DNA of 64,000 bases from Oscillospiraceae bacterium (GTDB taxonomy: Bacteria > Bacillota > Clostridia > Oscillospirales > Acutalibacteraceae): the NCBI GenBank assembly GCA_015066445.1, contig SVOK01000005.1, positions 1 through 64,000 of the forward strand. The letters are read 5' to 3'. How positions within the stretch are numbered: position 1 is the stretch's first letter; each line of letters opens with the position of its first letter. The position numbers and the translations under genes are program-made. Shown here piece by piece: positions 29,939 to 37,370 of this stretch. The notes beneath the pieces are model-generated. The model was given only the letters and a program-made list of their open reading frames with translations. It made no database searches and had not been told where the DNA came from.

Positions 29939-29967
29939 AATATATCATTATAAACAATGTTTGTCAA
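29939..29967 (-). promoter_or_regulatory. asd operon promoter
   Basis: Minus strand TTGACA (29962-29967), 17-bp spacer, TATATT (29939-29944). Confidence 0.7.
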
Positions 29968-30017
29968 ATTATTTTATGCAATTTTTTTTAAAAAAATATC
30001 AAAGGTTATTGGTGAAA

Positions 30018-31040
30018 ATGAAAACAAGTGATTTTTTTTATAACTTACCTGAGGAGCTAATTGCTCAGACTCCGCTCGAAAAACGTGATAATTCACGTTT
30101 GCTTGTATTAGGAAAGCAAAGCGGGGAAATAGAACACAAGCATTTTTTTGATGTTTTGTCATACCTGAATAAAGGTGACTGCTTAGTTCTTAATAATACC
30201 CGAGTTTTACCTGCCAGAATTTACGGCACAAGAGTGGACACAGGCGCAATAGTAGAATTTGTTTTATTAAAGCAGAGGTCTGCAAATATTTGGGAATGCT
30301 TGGCAGGACCCGGAAAAAAAGCTAAAGAGGGTTATAATTTTAAATTTTCTGATAAGCTTTCAGCAACAGTGCGTGAGGTTCTTCCTGACGGTAACCGCAT
30401 TTTAGAGTTTTTTCCTGACGGCGAATTTTTTGCCTGCCTTGATGAGGTTGGTCAAATGCCTCTGCCACCTTACATAAAGGAAAAGCTGAATGATAAAGAA
30501 CGTTATCAGACAGTTTATTCAAAAGAGTTGGGTTCGGCTGCCGCTCCCACTGCGGGCCTTCATTTCACACCCGAAATTCTCGAAAAATTAAAGGATAAAG
30601 GTGTGAAAATAGCTTATGTCACTTTACACGTAGGACTTGGAACATTCAGACCTGTTAAGGTTGAGGATGTAACACAGCACAAAATGCACTCTGAGCATTA
30701 TTCTGTAACAAAAGAAACTGCAGACTTAATAAATTCCACTAAAGCAAACGGCGGCAGAGTTATTTGCGTAGGGACTACAAGCTGCAGAACGGTAGAGAGT
30801 GTGGCAACAAAATACGGTGAAATCAAAGAGTGCTCGGGTGATACCGAAATATTTATATACCCAGGCTATGAATTTAAGTGTATGGACGGACTAATAACCA
30901 ATTTCCATTTACCTGAAAGCACACTTATAATGCTTGTATCTGCCTTTGCAGGCTATGATAATGTTATGAATGCTTACAAAACAGCGGTTGATGAAAAATA
31001 CCGTTTCTTTAGCTTCGGCGACGCAATGCTTATTTTATAA
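30018..31040 (+). CDS. queA: S-adenosylmethionine:tRNA ribosyltransferase-isomerase
   Basis: Makes epoxyqueuosine in tRNA from preQ1 using SAM. 340 residues from ATG 30018, where [20 protein letters not shown] is the usual QueA start; 19 upstream in-frame residues are not family-like. Motifs: [34 protein letters not shown] and [12 protein letters not shown]. Its usual partner tgt is 1.3 kb downstream on the same strand. Confidence 0.96.
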   Translation: MKTSDFFYNLPEELIAQTPLEKRDNSRLLVLGKQSGEIEHKHFFDVLSYLNKGDCLVLNNTRVLPARIYGTRVDTGAIVEFVLLKQRSANIWECLAGPGKKAKEGYNFKFSDKLSATVREVLPDGNRILEFFPDGEFFACLDEVGQMPLPPYIKEKLNDKERYQTVYSKELGSAAAPTAGLHFTPEILEKLKDKGVKIAYVTLHVGLGTFRPVKVEDVTQHKMHSEHYSVTKETADLINSTKANGGRVICVGTTSCRTVESVATKYGEIKECSGDTEIFIYPGYEFKCMDGLITNFHLPESTLIMLVSAFAGYDNVMNAYKTAVDEKYRFFSFGDAMLIL

Positions 31041-31044
31041 ATTT

Positions 31045-31073
31045 AAAGCCTTTCCGTTATGGAAAGGCTTTTT
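31045..31073 (+). terminator. Terminator after queA
   Basis: AAAGCCTTTCC-GTTAT-GGAAAGGCTTT hairpin followed by TTGC; the reverse strand could also use it for the zinc-ribbon gene. Confidence 0.8.
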
Positions 31074-31078
31074 GCTTG

Positions 31079-31513
31079 TTATTTGTATTTAACCCAGCGG
31101 CTGATTTTTTTCTTTTCGTATGGGTTAGAGGTTGGATTTATCAAAGGGGAATAAGAAGCTTTGCAGTTGGAGCAATGGTTTGTATTTGCTTTGTTAACAG
31201 TACCGCATTTAACGCATTTCCAAGTGCCAATAGCCGAGTCGGGATTAGTAGTTATGGGCGAAGATGTACTGTCAGGAATTTCGGTGTTTTCTTCTTCAAA
31301 TTTTTTAAGCTTATAATAAAGATAAGAAACCTCATCCTCCAAGCTTTCTATTCTGTCAATTGAAGAAATCAGCGCAAAAATCGGCACTAATTCCAACAAG
31401 CCTAAAACACTGAAAATTATTGCGTAAATAAAGGAATTTCCAAGCAGCATAAAAAATGCAATAATTAGTGTGATAATATTAATCGTCAGTAATATGTAAA
31501 GCAGTTTTTTCAT
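31079..31513 (-). CDS. Membrane protein with C-terminal zinc ribbon
   Basis: A 144-residue protein. Two hydrophobic helices (about 4-26 and 28-50) are followed by a short coiled coil (IDRIESLEDEVSYLYYKLKKFE). A polar linker leads to a zinc ribbon, WKCVKCGTVNKANTNHCSNC, at about 98-117. It would lie in the membrane with the ribbon in the cytoplasm. No function is recognised. It is the second gene of a small minus-strand unit after the esterase. Confidence 0.7.
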   Translation of the reverse strand: MKKLLYILLTINIITLIIAFFMLLGNSFIYAIIFSVLGLLELVPIFALISSIDRIESLEDEVSYLYYKLKKFEEENTEIPDSTSSPITTNPDSAIGTWKCVKCGTVNKANTNHCSNCKASYSPLINPTSNPYEKKKISRWVKYK

Positions 31514-31523
31514 TTTTGAACAC

Positions 31524-32201
31524 CTAACCGTATATTTTTGAGTTGCTGTAGTTATCTGTTAATTTTTTCGCATTAATATTTTTATGCTCTAAAAACCAAT
31601 TGAAAACATCAGGATTTTTATAAGTATCACTCCACGCGTCGTGAGCATTTTCGGGATAAATGGTAAGTTTAGCATTACCGCCCAAGGAATTAACCTTGTT
31701 TACCATCTTTTCAGATTCAGCGCATAAAACGGTAGTATCCTTAGCACCGTGAAAAGCCCAGACAGGTGTATTAATAAGCCTACTTGCATTCCAGTACATT
31801 CCGCCACCGCATATAGGTACAATAGCGGCAAAATATTCAGGCATACTCATTGCAAGTTGCCAAGTGGCATAACCACCCATACTTGCCCCAATAAGATAAA
31901 TTTGTTCGGTATCTGCAAAGGGGAGCTTGTGAATTTCCAAAACGAGCTTTTTTAAATTTTCCCACAGGTCAAACCAAGTGTTTTCACAACACTGGGGAGC
32001 TACTGTTACAAAAGGGAAATTTTTATGAGTGCTGTTTGTAATTGTAAAATAAGGGTTAGTAATGACAGCATTCATATCTTTACCACGGCTGCCTGCACCG
32101 TGCAGGAATAATATTATTGGGTATTTTTTGTTTGGTTTGAAATTTTCAGGAAAACTTATTATATAGTTGATTTTTTCGAGCTTTAATTCTTCAATATTCA
32201 T
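31524..32201 (-). CDS. Alpha/beta hydrolase (phospholipase/carboxylesterase or PHB depolymerase-like)
   Basis: A 225-residue esterase-like protein. The oxyanion region is ILFLHGAGSRGKD, the nucleophile Ser is in LIGASMGGYATW at about residue 117, the Asp in HGAKDTTV and the His in ENAHDAWSD. No signal peptide, so cytoplasmic. Start ATG 32201 is preferred because the upstream GTG falls in the AAGGTG ribosome site. The substrate is unknown. Confidence 0.85.
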   Translation of the reverse strand: MNIEELKLEKINYIISFPENFKPNKKYPIILFLHGAGSRGKDMNAVITNPYFTITNSTHKNFPFVTVAPQCCENTWFDLWENLKKLVLEIHKLPFADTEQIYLIGASMGGYATWQLAMSMPEYFAAIVPICGGGMYWNASRLINTPVWAFHGAKDTTVLCAESEKMVNKVNSLGGNAKLTIYPENAHDAWSDTYKNPDVFNWFLEHKNINAKKLTDNYSNSKIYG

Positions 32202-32271
32202 TATTTTCACCTTAATAAAAAATATAGATAAATTATACCATACATATTTGCTCTTTTCAATATTTATGGTG

Positions 32272-32300
32272 TTGAAATTTGAGATGCAATATTATATAAT
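32272..32300 (+). promoter_or_regulatory. tgt promoter
   Basis: TTGAAA, 17-bp spacer, TATAAT at 32295-32300, 36 bp before the tgt ATG. Confidence 0.75.
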
Positions 32301-32335
32301 GCTAATATTGATTAACTTATATTAAGGAAGATAAA

Positions 32336-33466
32336 ATGTACAAGCTTTTAAAAGAAGAAAACAATGCAAGGCGTGCTGAATTTGTAACCAACCGAGGTAC
32401 AGTTCAGACTCCTGCTTTTATGAATGTGGCAACCGTTGCCGCAATTAAGGGAGCAGTTTCTGCTGAAGATTTAAAAACACTTGACTGTCAGGTAATGCTT
32501 TCAAATACCTATCATTTACATCTGCGTCCCGGTGACGAGCTTGTAAAAGAGTGTGGAGGTCTTCACAGGTTCACCACTTGGGACGGTCCCATTTTAACCG
32601 ATAGCGGTGGATTTCAGGTATTTTCGCTTTCCTCACTCAGAAAGATTGAGGAAGAGGGCGTAACCTTCGCAAGTCATATTGACGGCAGAAGAATTTTTAT
32701 GGGCCCTGAGGAAAGTATGCAGATACAGTCGAATTTAGGCTCTACTATTGCTATGGCTTTTGACGAATGTGTTGAAAACCCTGCTGAACATTCTTATTCC
32801 AAAGCCTCCTGCGAAAGAACAACACGTTGGCTCAAACGCTGTAAAGCTGAGATGGCAAGACTTAATTCGCTTGAAAATACCGTAAACCCTGAGCAAATGC
32901 TTTTCGGTATTAATCAGGGCTGTACCTATAATGACCTTAGAATTGAGCATATGAAGGAAATTGCGGAGCTTGATTTGGACGGTTATGCAATTGGCGGTCT
33001 GGCTGTGGGCGAGCCTACAGAGGTTATGTATGATGTGATCGAAAACGTTACCCCTTATATGCCAAAGGATAAGATACGTTATCTTATGGGAGTTGGAACT
33101 CCAGCCAACATTTTAAATGCTGTAGAGCGGGGAGTAGACCTTTTTGACTGCGTTATGCCAAGCAGAAACGCCCGTCACGGACATTTGTTTACTTCACAGG
33201 GAATTATTAATATAAATAATAAGAAATATGACCGTGATATGACTCCTATTGACCCTAATTGTGACTGTCCTGTTTGCAGGCGATACAGTAAAGCTTATAT
33301 CCGTCATCTGCTTAAAGCGGAGGAAATGCTCTCGCAGAGACTTCTTGTAATGCACAATTTGTGGTTTTATAATCATCTTATGATAGATATCAGAAATGCG
33401 CTTGATGAGGGAAGATTTGCCGAATTTAAGAAAGAAAAGGAAATTATTTACTCAACAAGAATATAA
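32336..33466 (+). CDS. tgt: tRNA-guanine transglycosylase
   Basis: Swaps guanine-34 for preQ1 in tRNAs with GUN anticodons. 376 residues, typical. Catalytic Asp in LTDSGGFQVFSL near residue 90, GGLAVGE, the second Asp in DLFDCVMPSRNARHG, and the zinc site CDCPVCRRY with its His in YIRHL. It acts just before QueA in queuosine synthesis. Confidence 0.97.
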   Translation: MYKLLKEENNARRAEFVTNRGTVQTPAFMNVATVAAIKGAVSAEDLKTLDCQVMLSNTYHLHLRPGDELVKECGGLHRFTTWDGPILTDSGGFQVFSLSSLRKIEEEGVTFASHIDGRRIFMGPEESMQIQSNLGSTIAMAFDECVENPAEHSYSKASCERTTRWLKRCKAEMARLNSLENTVNPEQMLFGINQGCTYNDLRIEHMKEIAELDLDGYAIGGLAVGEPTEVMYDVIENVTPYMPKDKIRYLMGVGTPANILNAVERGVDLFDCVMPSRNARHGHLFTSQGIININNKKYDRDMTPIDPNCDCPVCRRYSKAYIRHLLKAEEMLSQRLLVMHNLWFYNHLMIDIRNALDEGRFAEFKKEKEIIYSTRI

Positions 33467-33471
33467 TTTGC

Positions 33472-33500
33472 TTGCAAATGTGGAATAAATATTGTATAAT
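33472..33500 (+). promoter_or_regulatory. yajC promoter
   Basis: TTGCAA, 17-bp spacer, TATAAT at 33495-33500, 33 bp before the ATG. Confidence 0.65.
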
Positions 33501-33532
33501 AGCGTTTAGTAAAATTTTGGAGGTCAATTTTA

Positions 33533-33868
33533 ATGGACTTAAATATGATTAATTTGGAAGCTCAGCCTAAAACAGGCGGTGCGGGCGGTATAATTTTGAT
33601 GATACTTATGTACGCTGCAATTTTCGGCGCAATGTATCTTTTCCTTATCCGTCCTCAGAAAAAGAAACAAAAAGAAGAAAAGAAGATGCGTGAAAACCTT
33701 CAGGTTGGCGATGAAATCGTTACAATCGGCGGTATTTACGGCAGAGTAATTTCTCTTAAAGAGGATACAATTGTTATCGAATCTTTAAGCGACCACAGCA
33801 AAATTACAATTGCTCGTTGGGCTATGCAGGCTAATAACACCGTTCATGACGATATTCCTTCTAAATAA
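33533..33868 (+). CDS. yajC: Preprotein translocase subunit YajC
   Basis: A small Sec accessory protein. 111 residues: one N-terminal helix (GGIILMILMYAAIFGAMYLF) then FLIRPQKKKQKEEKKMRENLQVGDEIVTIGG, the usual YajC pattern. The queA-tgt-yajC order is widespread. It has a TTGGAGGTC ribosome site. Confidence 0.95.
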   Translation: MDLNMINLEAQPKTGGAGGIILMILMYAAIFGAMYLFLIRPQKKKQKEEKKMRENLQVGDEIVTIGGIYGRVISLKEDTIVIESLSDHSKITIARWAMQANNTVHDDIPSK

Positions 33869-33883
33869 AATGTTCTAAAAATT

Positions 33884-33926
33884 ATCCCTCACGAATACAC
33901 TTTTAGTGTATCGGAGGGATTTTTTT
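33884..33926 (+). terminator. Terminator whose 3' arm is the next gene's ribosome site
   Basis: ATCCCTC...GAGGGAT with an inner ATACAC/GTGTAT stem, then seven T that run directly into an ATG. It looks like a full intrinsic terminator after yajC, yet the GGAGGG in its 3' arm is the only Shine-Dalgarno for the next gene. Confidence 0.75.
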
Positions 33927-34331
33927 ATGAAACAAGATTATGAAAAAAAGAATGGTTTTAATTACGAGTTAATTATAAAAACTGCAATTTTTAATATTAT
34001 AACAACCGCTGTATTTATATTTTTATTTGCGGTTGTAATGTATATTGCTCAAACCGGCTATGAATACGCAACTGTTTTCGCAACTGTTTCGTTAGCTGCG
34101 GGAGGTTTTGTATCCGCATTTTATTTGGCTAAAAAAATCGCAAAAAAAGGCTTTCTGGTAGGACTTTTAGTCGGTGGGGCTGAATTTATAATTGTAACAT
34201 TTATTTCTTTGTTTGCCGATAAAGGCGGAATTACAGTCAATACACTTTTTCATCTTATAATTATTATGCTTTCTGCTTTAATCGGCGGCATTCTTGGTGT
34301 TAATAAAGCGGCGAACAAAAAATATATTTAA
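33927..34331 (+). CDS. TIGR04086-like small membrane protein
   Basis: 134 residues from ATG 33927 with four predicted membrane helices. Gly-rich helices (LAAGGFVSAFYLAKKIAKKG, LIGGILGVNK) match the pattern of the TIGR04086 family, often found beside yajC in Clostridia. Function unknown. Its ribosome site GGAGGG is buried in the hairpin after yajC. Confidence 0.75.
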   Translation: MKQDYEKKNGFNYELIIKTAIFNIITTAVFIFLFAVVMYIAQTGYEYATVFATVSLAAGGFVSAFYLAKKIAKKGFLVGLLVGGAEFIIVTFISLFADKGGITVNTLFHLIIIMLSALIGGILGVNKAANKKYI

Positions 34332-34334
34332 TAT

Positions 34335-35216
34335 TTAGTCTTTGTTTATTTGTGACGGATTTTGTCCTGTTTCACGTTTGTAGCACGAGGAAAAATAATT
34401 TTGACTCGAAAAGCCCAATTCTTCTGCCGTTTTACCGACCGAAACGCCGTTTTGTAGCATAATGGTTGCTTGGTTTATTTTTAACTGTAGAAAATATTTA
34501 TAAACACTAAGCTTTGCGTATTTATCAAAAATTCTTTTAAGTGTTGATTCACTTGTACCGATTGAAAAGGCAAGCTTTGGAACTGAAACAGAGTCTCCAA
34601 GGTGTTGCTTCATTATTTCGATAGCTTTTTTAAAAAGCTTAGTTTCTTCTGATTCAAATTCCATAAAATTATTTTTGCTCTTTGAAAGTGAGATAATCAG
34701 CTCACAAATATAACCTATGGTTAACTGTGTTTTTAAAGGATTTTTAAATAAAACATTATAATAATCCTTTTCGTTATCAAGCAGACGTTCAGTTATTTCT
34801 ATTTCAGATAAAAATTCTGAAAAATCAAAAATCTTTTTGGCAAGCAGCTTTTGTTCAGCATTAAGGCTGAAAACTCTGCCTGCCATTTTTTCTGCAATTT
34901 CACCCTCAGCAAGATAGGATAAAACATTAATCTTAGCACCACTTTTACAGTTAACTGTAAATTTATGTAATTCCAATGGCTTGTGGAAGATAATGTCGCC
35001 TTCGGAAAGATTATAAACTCTATCATCTGCTGATACACGTATAGACCCTTCTGCAACGTATACCAATTCCCAAAAATCATGTGATTCTCCCGAAAAGCTA
35101 TATCCGTTTAAACATTCCCTTTCAAAAATAGTATATATGCGACTCAGAGTTAAAACGCTTATTGGCTCAATAAAATTTCTCTGCAAAAAAACCACCAGCT
35201 TTTGAACGAATATCAT
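34335..35216 (-). CDS. AraC-family transcriptional regulator
   Basis: 293 residues. The N-terminal half (about 20-115) is a cupin-like sensing domain (HDFWELVYVAEGSIRV, DIIFHKPLELHKF). The C-terminal about 100 residues hold two helix-turn-helix motifs (VPKLAFSIGTSESTLKRIF and VGKTAEELGFSSQNYFSSCY). Such proteins usually sense small molecules, often sugars. The Gfo/Idh gene is divergent, 90 bp away, and is a likely target. The start is uncertain because no clear ribosome site precedes 35216. Confidence 0.88.
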   Translation of the reverse strand: MIFVQKLVVFLQRNFIEPISVLTLSRIYTIFERECLNGYSFSGESHDFWELVYVAEGSIRVSADDRVYNLSEGDIIFHKPLELHKFTVNCKSGAKINVLSYLAEGEIAEKMAGRVFSLNAEQKLLAKKIFDFSEFLSEIEITERLLDNEKDYYNVLFKNPLKTQLTIGYICELIISLSKSKNNFMEFESEETKLFKKAIEIMKQHLGDSVSVPKLAFSIGTSESTLKRIFDKYAKLSVYKYFLQLKINQATIMLQNGVSVGKTAEELGFSSQNYFSSCYKRETGQNPSQINKD

Positions 35217-35306
35217 ATATTTTTGAGCTAATATACTATAGATTTATGAAAAGTTAACCTTTATAATTATAATATCATAAAATTGATTTGTAAAGGGGAA
35301 TTTTTA

Positions 35307-36563
35307 ATGAAAAAACTTAAGGCTATAATAATCGGTTGCGGACAGCGAGGAATAACCTATTCTAATATAATGAAAAATAGCTCCGATAAGTTTGAGGTTG
35401 TGGCAATTGCTGAGCCTATACCCGAACGTCGCAATTATGTGAAAGAACAATGGGAAATACCTGAGGAAATGTGTTTTGAGGATTATAACCCACTGTTTAA
35501 GCTTGGGAAAATTGCCGATTTCGTAATAATTGCGAATATGGACAGAGACCATTTTGCAGCAACAATGAAGGCCATTGATTTAAAATATGATATTTTGTTG
35601 GAAAAACCAATTGCGCCTACTGAGGAAGAATGTAGAAAATTAGTTGATTCTGCAAATAAAAACAATGTAAGAGTTGTAATATGCACGGTTTTGCGTTATA
35701 CCAATATGTTCAAAACCTTAAAAAAGGTCATTGAGTCGGGTAGAATAGGGAAGTTAGTATCTATTAATCACGAGGAATGTGTAGGTAATCTTCATTTTTC
35801 ACACAGCTTTATAAGAGGTAATTGGGGAAATACCGAAAGAAGCTCCTCGATGCTTCTTCAAAAATCCTGTCACGATCTTGATATCTTATATTGGCTTATC
35901 GGCAAAAAATGCAAAAGCATTCAATCCTTTGGAAGCTTGAGTTATTTTAAAGAAGAAAATGCGCCCGAAAATGCGCCCCAATACTGTATTGAAGGATGCC
36001 CCCATAGCGAAAAATGTCCTTATGATGCAGTAAAAGTTTATTATGATGATAAAAAGAATGCTTGGTTCAGAACTACTGCTACTATGAAGCCAAAACCGAC
36101 AGACGATGATGTACTTTACACCATTAAGAATTCACAATACGGCAAATGTGTTTATAAGTGTGACAATGATGTTGTTGACCGCCAAACAGTTAATATGATC
36201 TTTGCGGATGATATACTTGTTAACTTTACAATGAATCCGTTTAATAAGGGCGGAAGATTTATTCATATAATGGGAACAAAAGGGGAGATAAGAACCGCCC
36301 TTCATAATGATACACCAATTGAGATTTATGATTTTGAAACCAAGAAGAAGGAAACCGTTGAAATGGTTGGAAGTGACGGTATAAACGGTGGTCACGGCGG
36401 TGGTGATACTGGGCTAATCAATGACATTTATTATTATTTTAACAATAAATATGAAGGTTTTTCTGTCCCGACGATTAATGATTCACTTTACAGTCATTTA
36501 CTCGTTTTTGCCGCTGAAAAATCCCGTCTTACAAATAAGATAATTGATGTAAGTGATTTATAA
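35307..36563 (+). CDS. Gfo/Idh/MocA-family oxidoreductase
   Basis: 418 residues. NAD(P)-binding Rossmann start KAIIIGCGQRGITY and the EKP motif (ILLEKPIAPT). The catalytic Lys-type region is KSCHDLDILYWLIG. Between residues 227 and 237 it has C-X3-C-X5-C, followed by ordinary C-terminal sheet sequence. It probably oxidises or reduces a sugar or inositol; the exact substrate is not evident. ATG 35307 has an AAGGGGA site. Confidence 0.88.
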   Translation: MKKLKAIIIGCGQRGITYSNIMKNSSDKFEVVAIAEPIPERRNYVKEQWEIPEEMCFEDYNPLFKLGKIADFVIIANMDRDHFAATMKAIDLKYDILLEKPIAPTEEECRKLVDSANKNNVRVVICTVLRYTNMFKTLKKVIESGRIGKLVSINHEECVGNLHFSHSFIRGNWGNTERSSSMLLQKSCHDLDILYWLIGKKCKSIQSFGSLSYFKEENAPENAPQYCIEGCPHSEKCPYDAVKVYYDDKKNAWFRTTATMKPKPTDDDVLYTIKNSQYGKCVYKCDNDVVDRQTVNMIFADDILVNFTMNPFNKGGRFIHIMGTKGEIRTALHNDTPIEIYDFETKKKETVEMVGSDGINGGHGGGDTGLINDIYYYFNNKYEGFSVPTINDSLYSHLLVFAAEKSRLTNKIIDVSDL

Positions 36564-36564
36564 A

Positions 36565-36601
36565 ATTAAAGGGAGTGCAAGTTGCACTCCCTTTAATTTT
36601 T
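36565..36601. terminator. Bidirectional terminator
   Basis: ATTAAAGGGAGTGCAA / TTGCACTCCCTTTAAT, 16-bp arms with a 1-nt centre and flanking A/T runs; shared by the convergent oxidoreductase and DivIVA-like genes. Confidence 0.85.
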
Positions 36602-37148
36602 AACCAACTATACTTTCGTAAACTTCCGTAAAATCTTTTTTAGCGGCATCAATTTCAGCTGTGTTAGCAGCAATTTGCTCACGGGTGTTAACAAGTGAGC
36701 TCATCATACGGTCAACCTCAGCAATAAAATCTTCAGAAGTTTTTGTAATGTGCTGACGTAATTCCTCCAAAGAGGTGTGCGCTTCATCAATGGTATAAAG
36801 ATTGCGGTTAACTTCCTCGCTTGTAATACGTGCGCTTTCCTCAGAATTACTCATAATAGCCTGAGCATTTGTCTGGGCCACAAGATAAAGCTTGCCGATA
36901 TTTTCGGACAAACGCTCAATTTCTTCGTATTTTTCATTAAATTCGTTAAGCTTACGGTCGAGCTCTTGCTTTTCTGCCTCTAATTTTTCCTGATTAGCTT
37001 TAGCAATATCAAGCTCACTTAAAAGATTATCAACCTTAGAATTCAGTTTTTTCTCTTTATCAACAAAAGATTTGTGAGTTCTGTCAATGTATTCAATAAC
37101 GTCTGAGCAATTAAAGCCAAAAAGGCTTTTTTTAAATCCAACTGCCAT
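36600..37148 (-). CDS. DivIVA-like coiled-coil protein
   Basis: 182 residues. The N-terminus FKKSLFGFNCSDVIEYIDRTHKSF resembles the DivIVA membrane-binding motif (FxGY/F...VxxYID). A long Glu/Lys/Leu-rich coiled coil covers about 25-90, with a second helical segment from about 100. It is cytoplasmic, and may be at the membrane or septum. It is shorter than DivIVA and may be a relative used in division or sporulation. A single gene. Confidence 0.7.
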   Translation of the reverse strand: MAVGFKKSLFGFNCSDVIEYIDRTHKSFVDKEKKLNSKVDNLLSELDIAKANQEKLEAEKQELDRKLNEFNEKYEEIERLSENIGKLYLVAQTNAQAIMSNSEESARITSEEVNRNLYTIDEAHTSLEELRQHITKTSEDFIAEVDRMMSSLVNTREQIAANTAEIDAAKKDFTEVYESIVG

Positions 37149-37311
37149 TTTAAACCGTCCTTGTTTTTAAAGTGTATTAAAGTATAACACAAAATTTTAT
37201 AAAAAACAATACTAAATTAGAATTGCTCCAATAATTGCCGCATAAAGTTAAATACATTAATATAATTTGCAAAAGAGTTAATAAAAATTTTATTTATAAA
37301 AACTTTTTAAT

Positions 37312-37340
37312 TTGACTTTTAACTACTTAAATAGTAATAT
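37312..37340 (+). promoter_or_regulatory. pcrA promoter
   Basis: TTGACT, 17-bp spacer, TAATAT at 37335-37340, 30 bp before the start codon. Confidence 0.7.
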
Positions 37341-37370
37341 ATAATTTAGTATATTTTTATGGAGAAGATT

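Noticed and set aside
29864..29967. Lysine riboswitch or T-box before asd
   Set aside because: The leader is only about 70 nt and has none of the L-box or T-box conserved segments.
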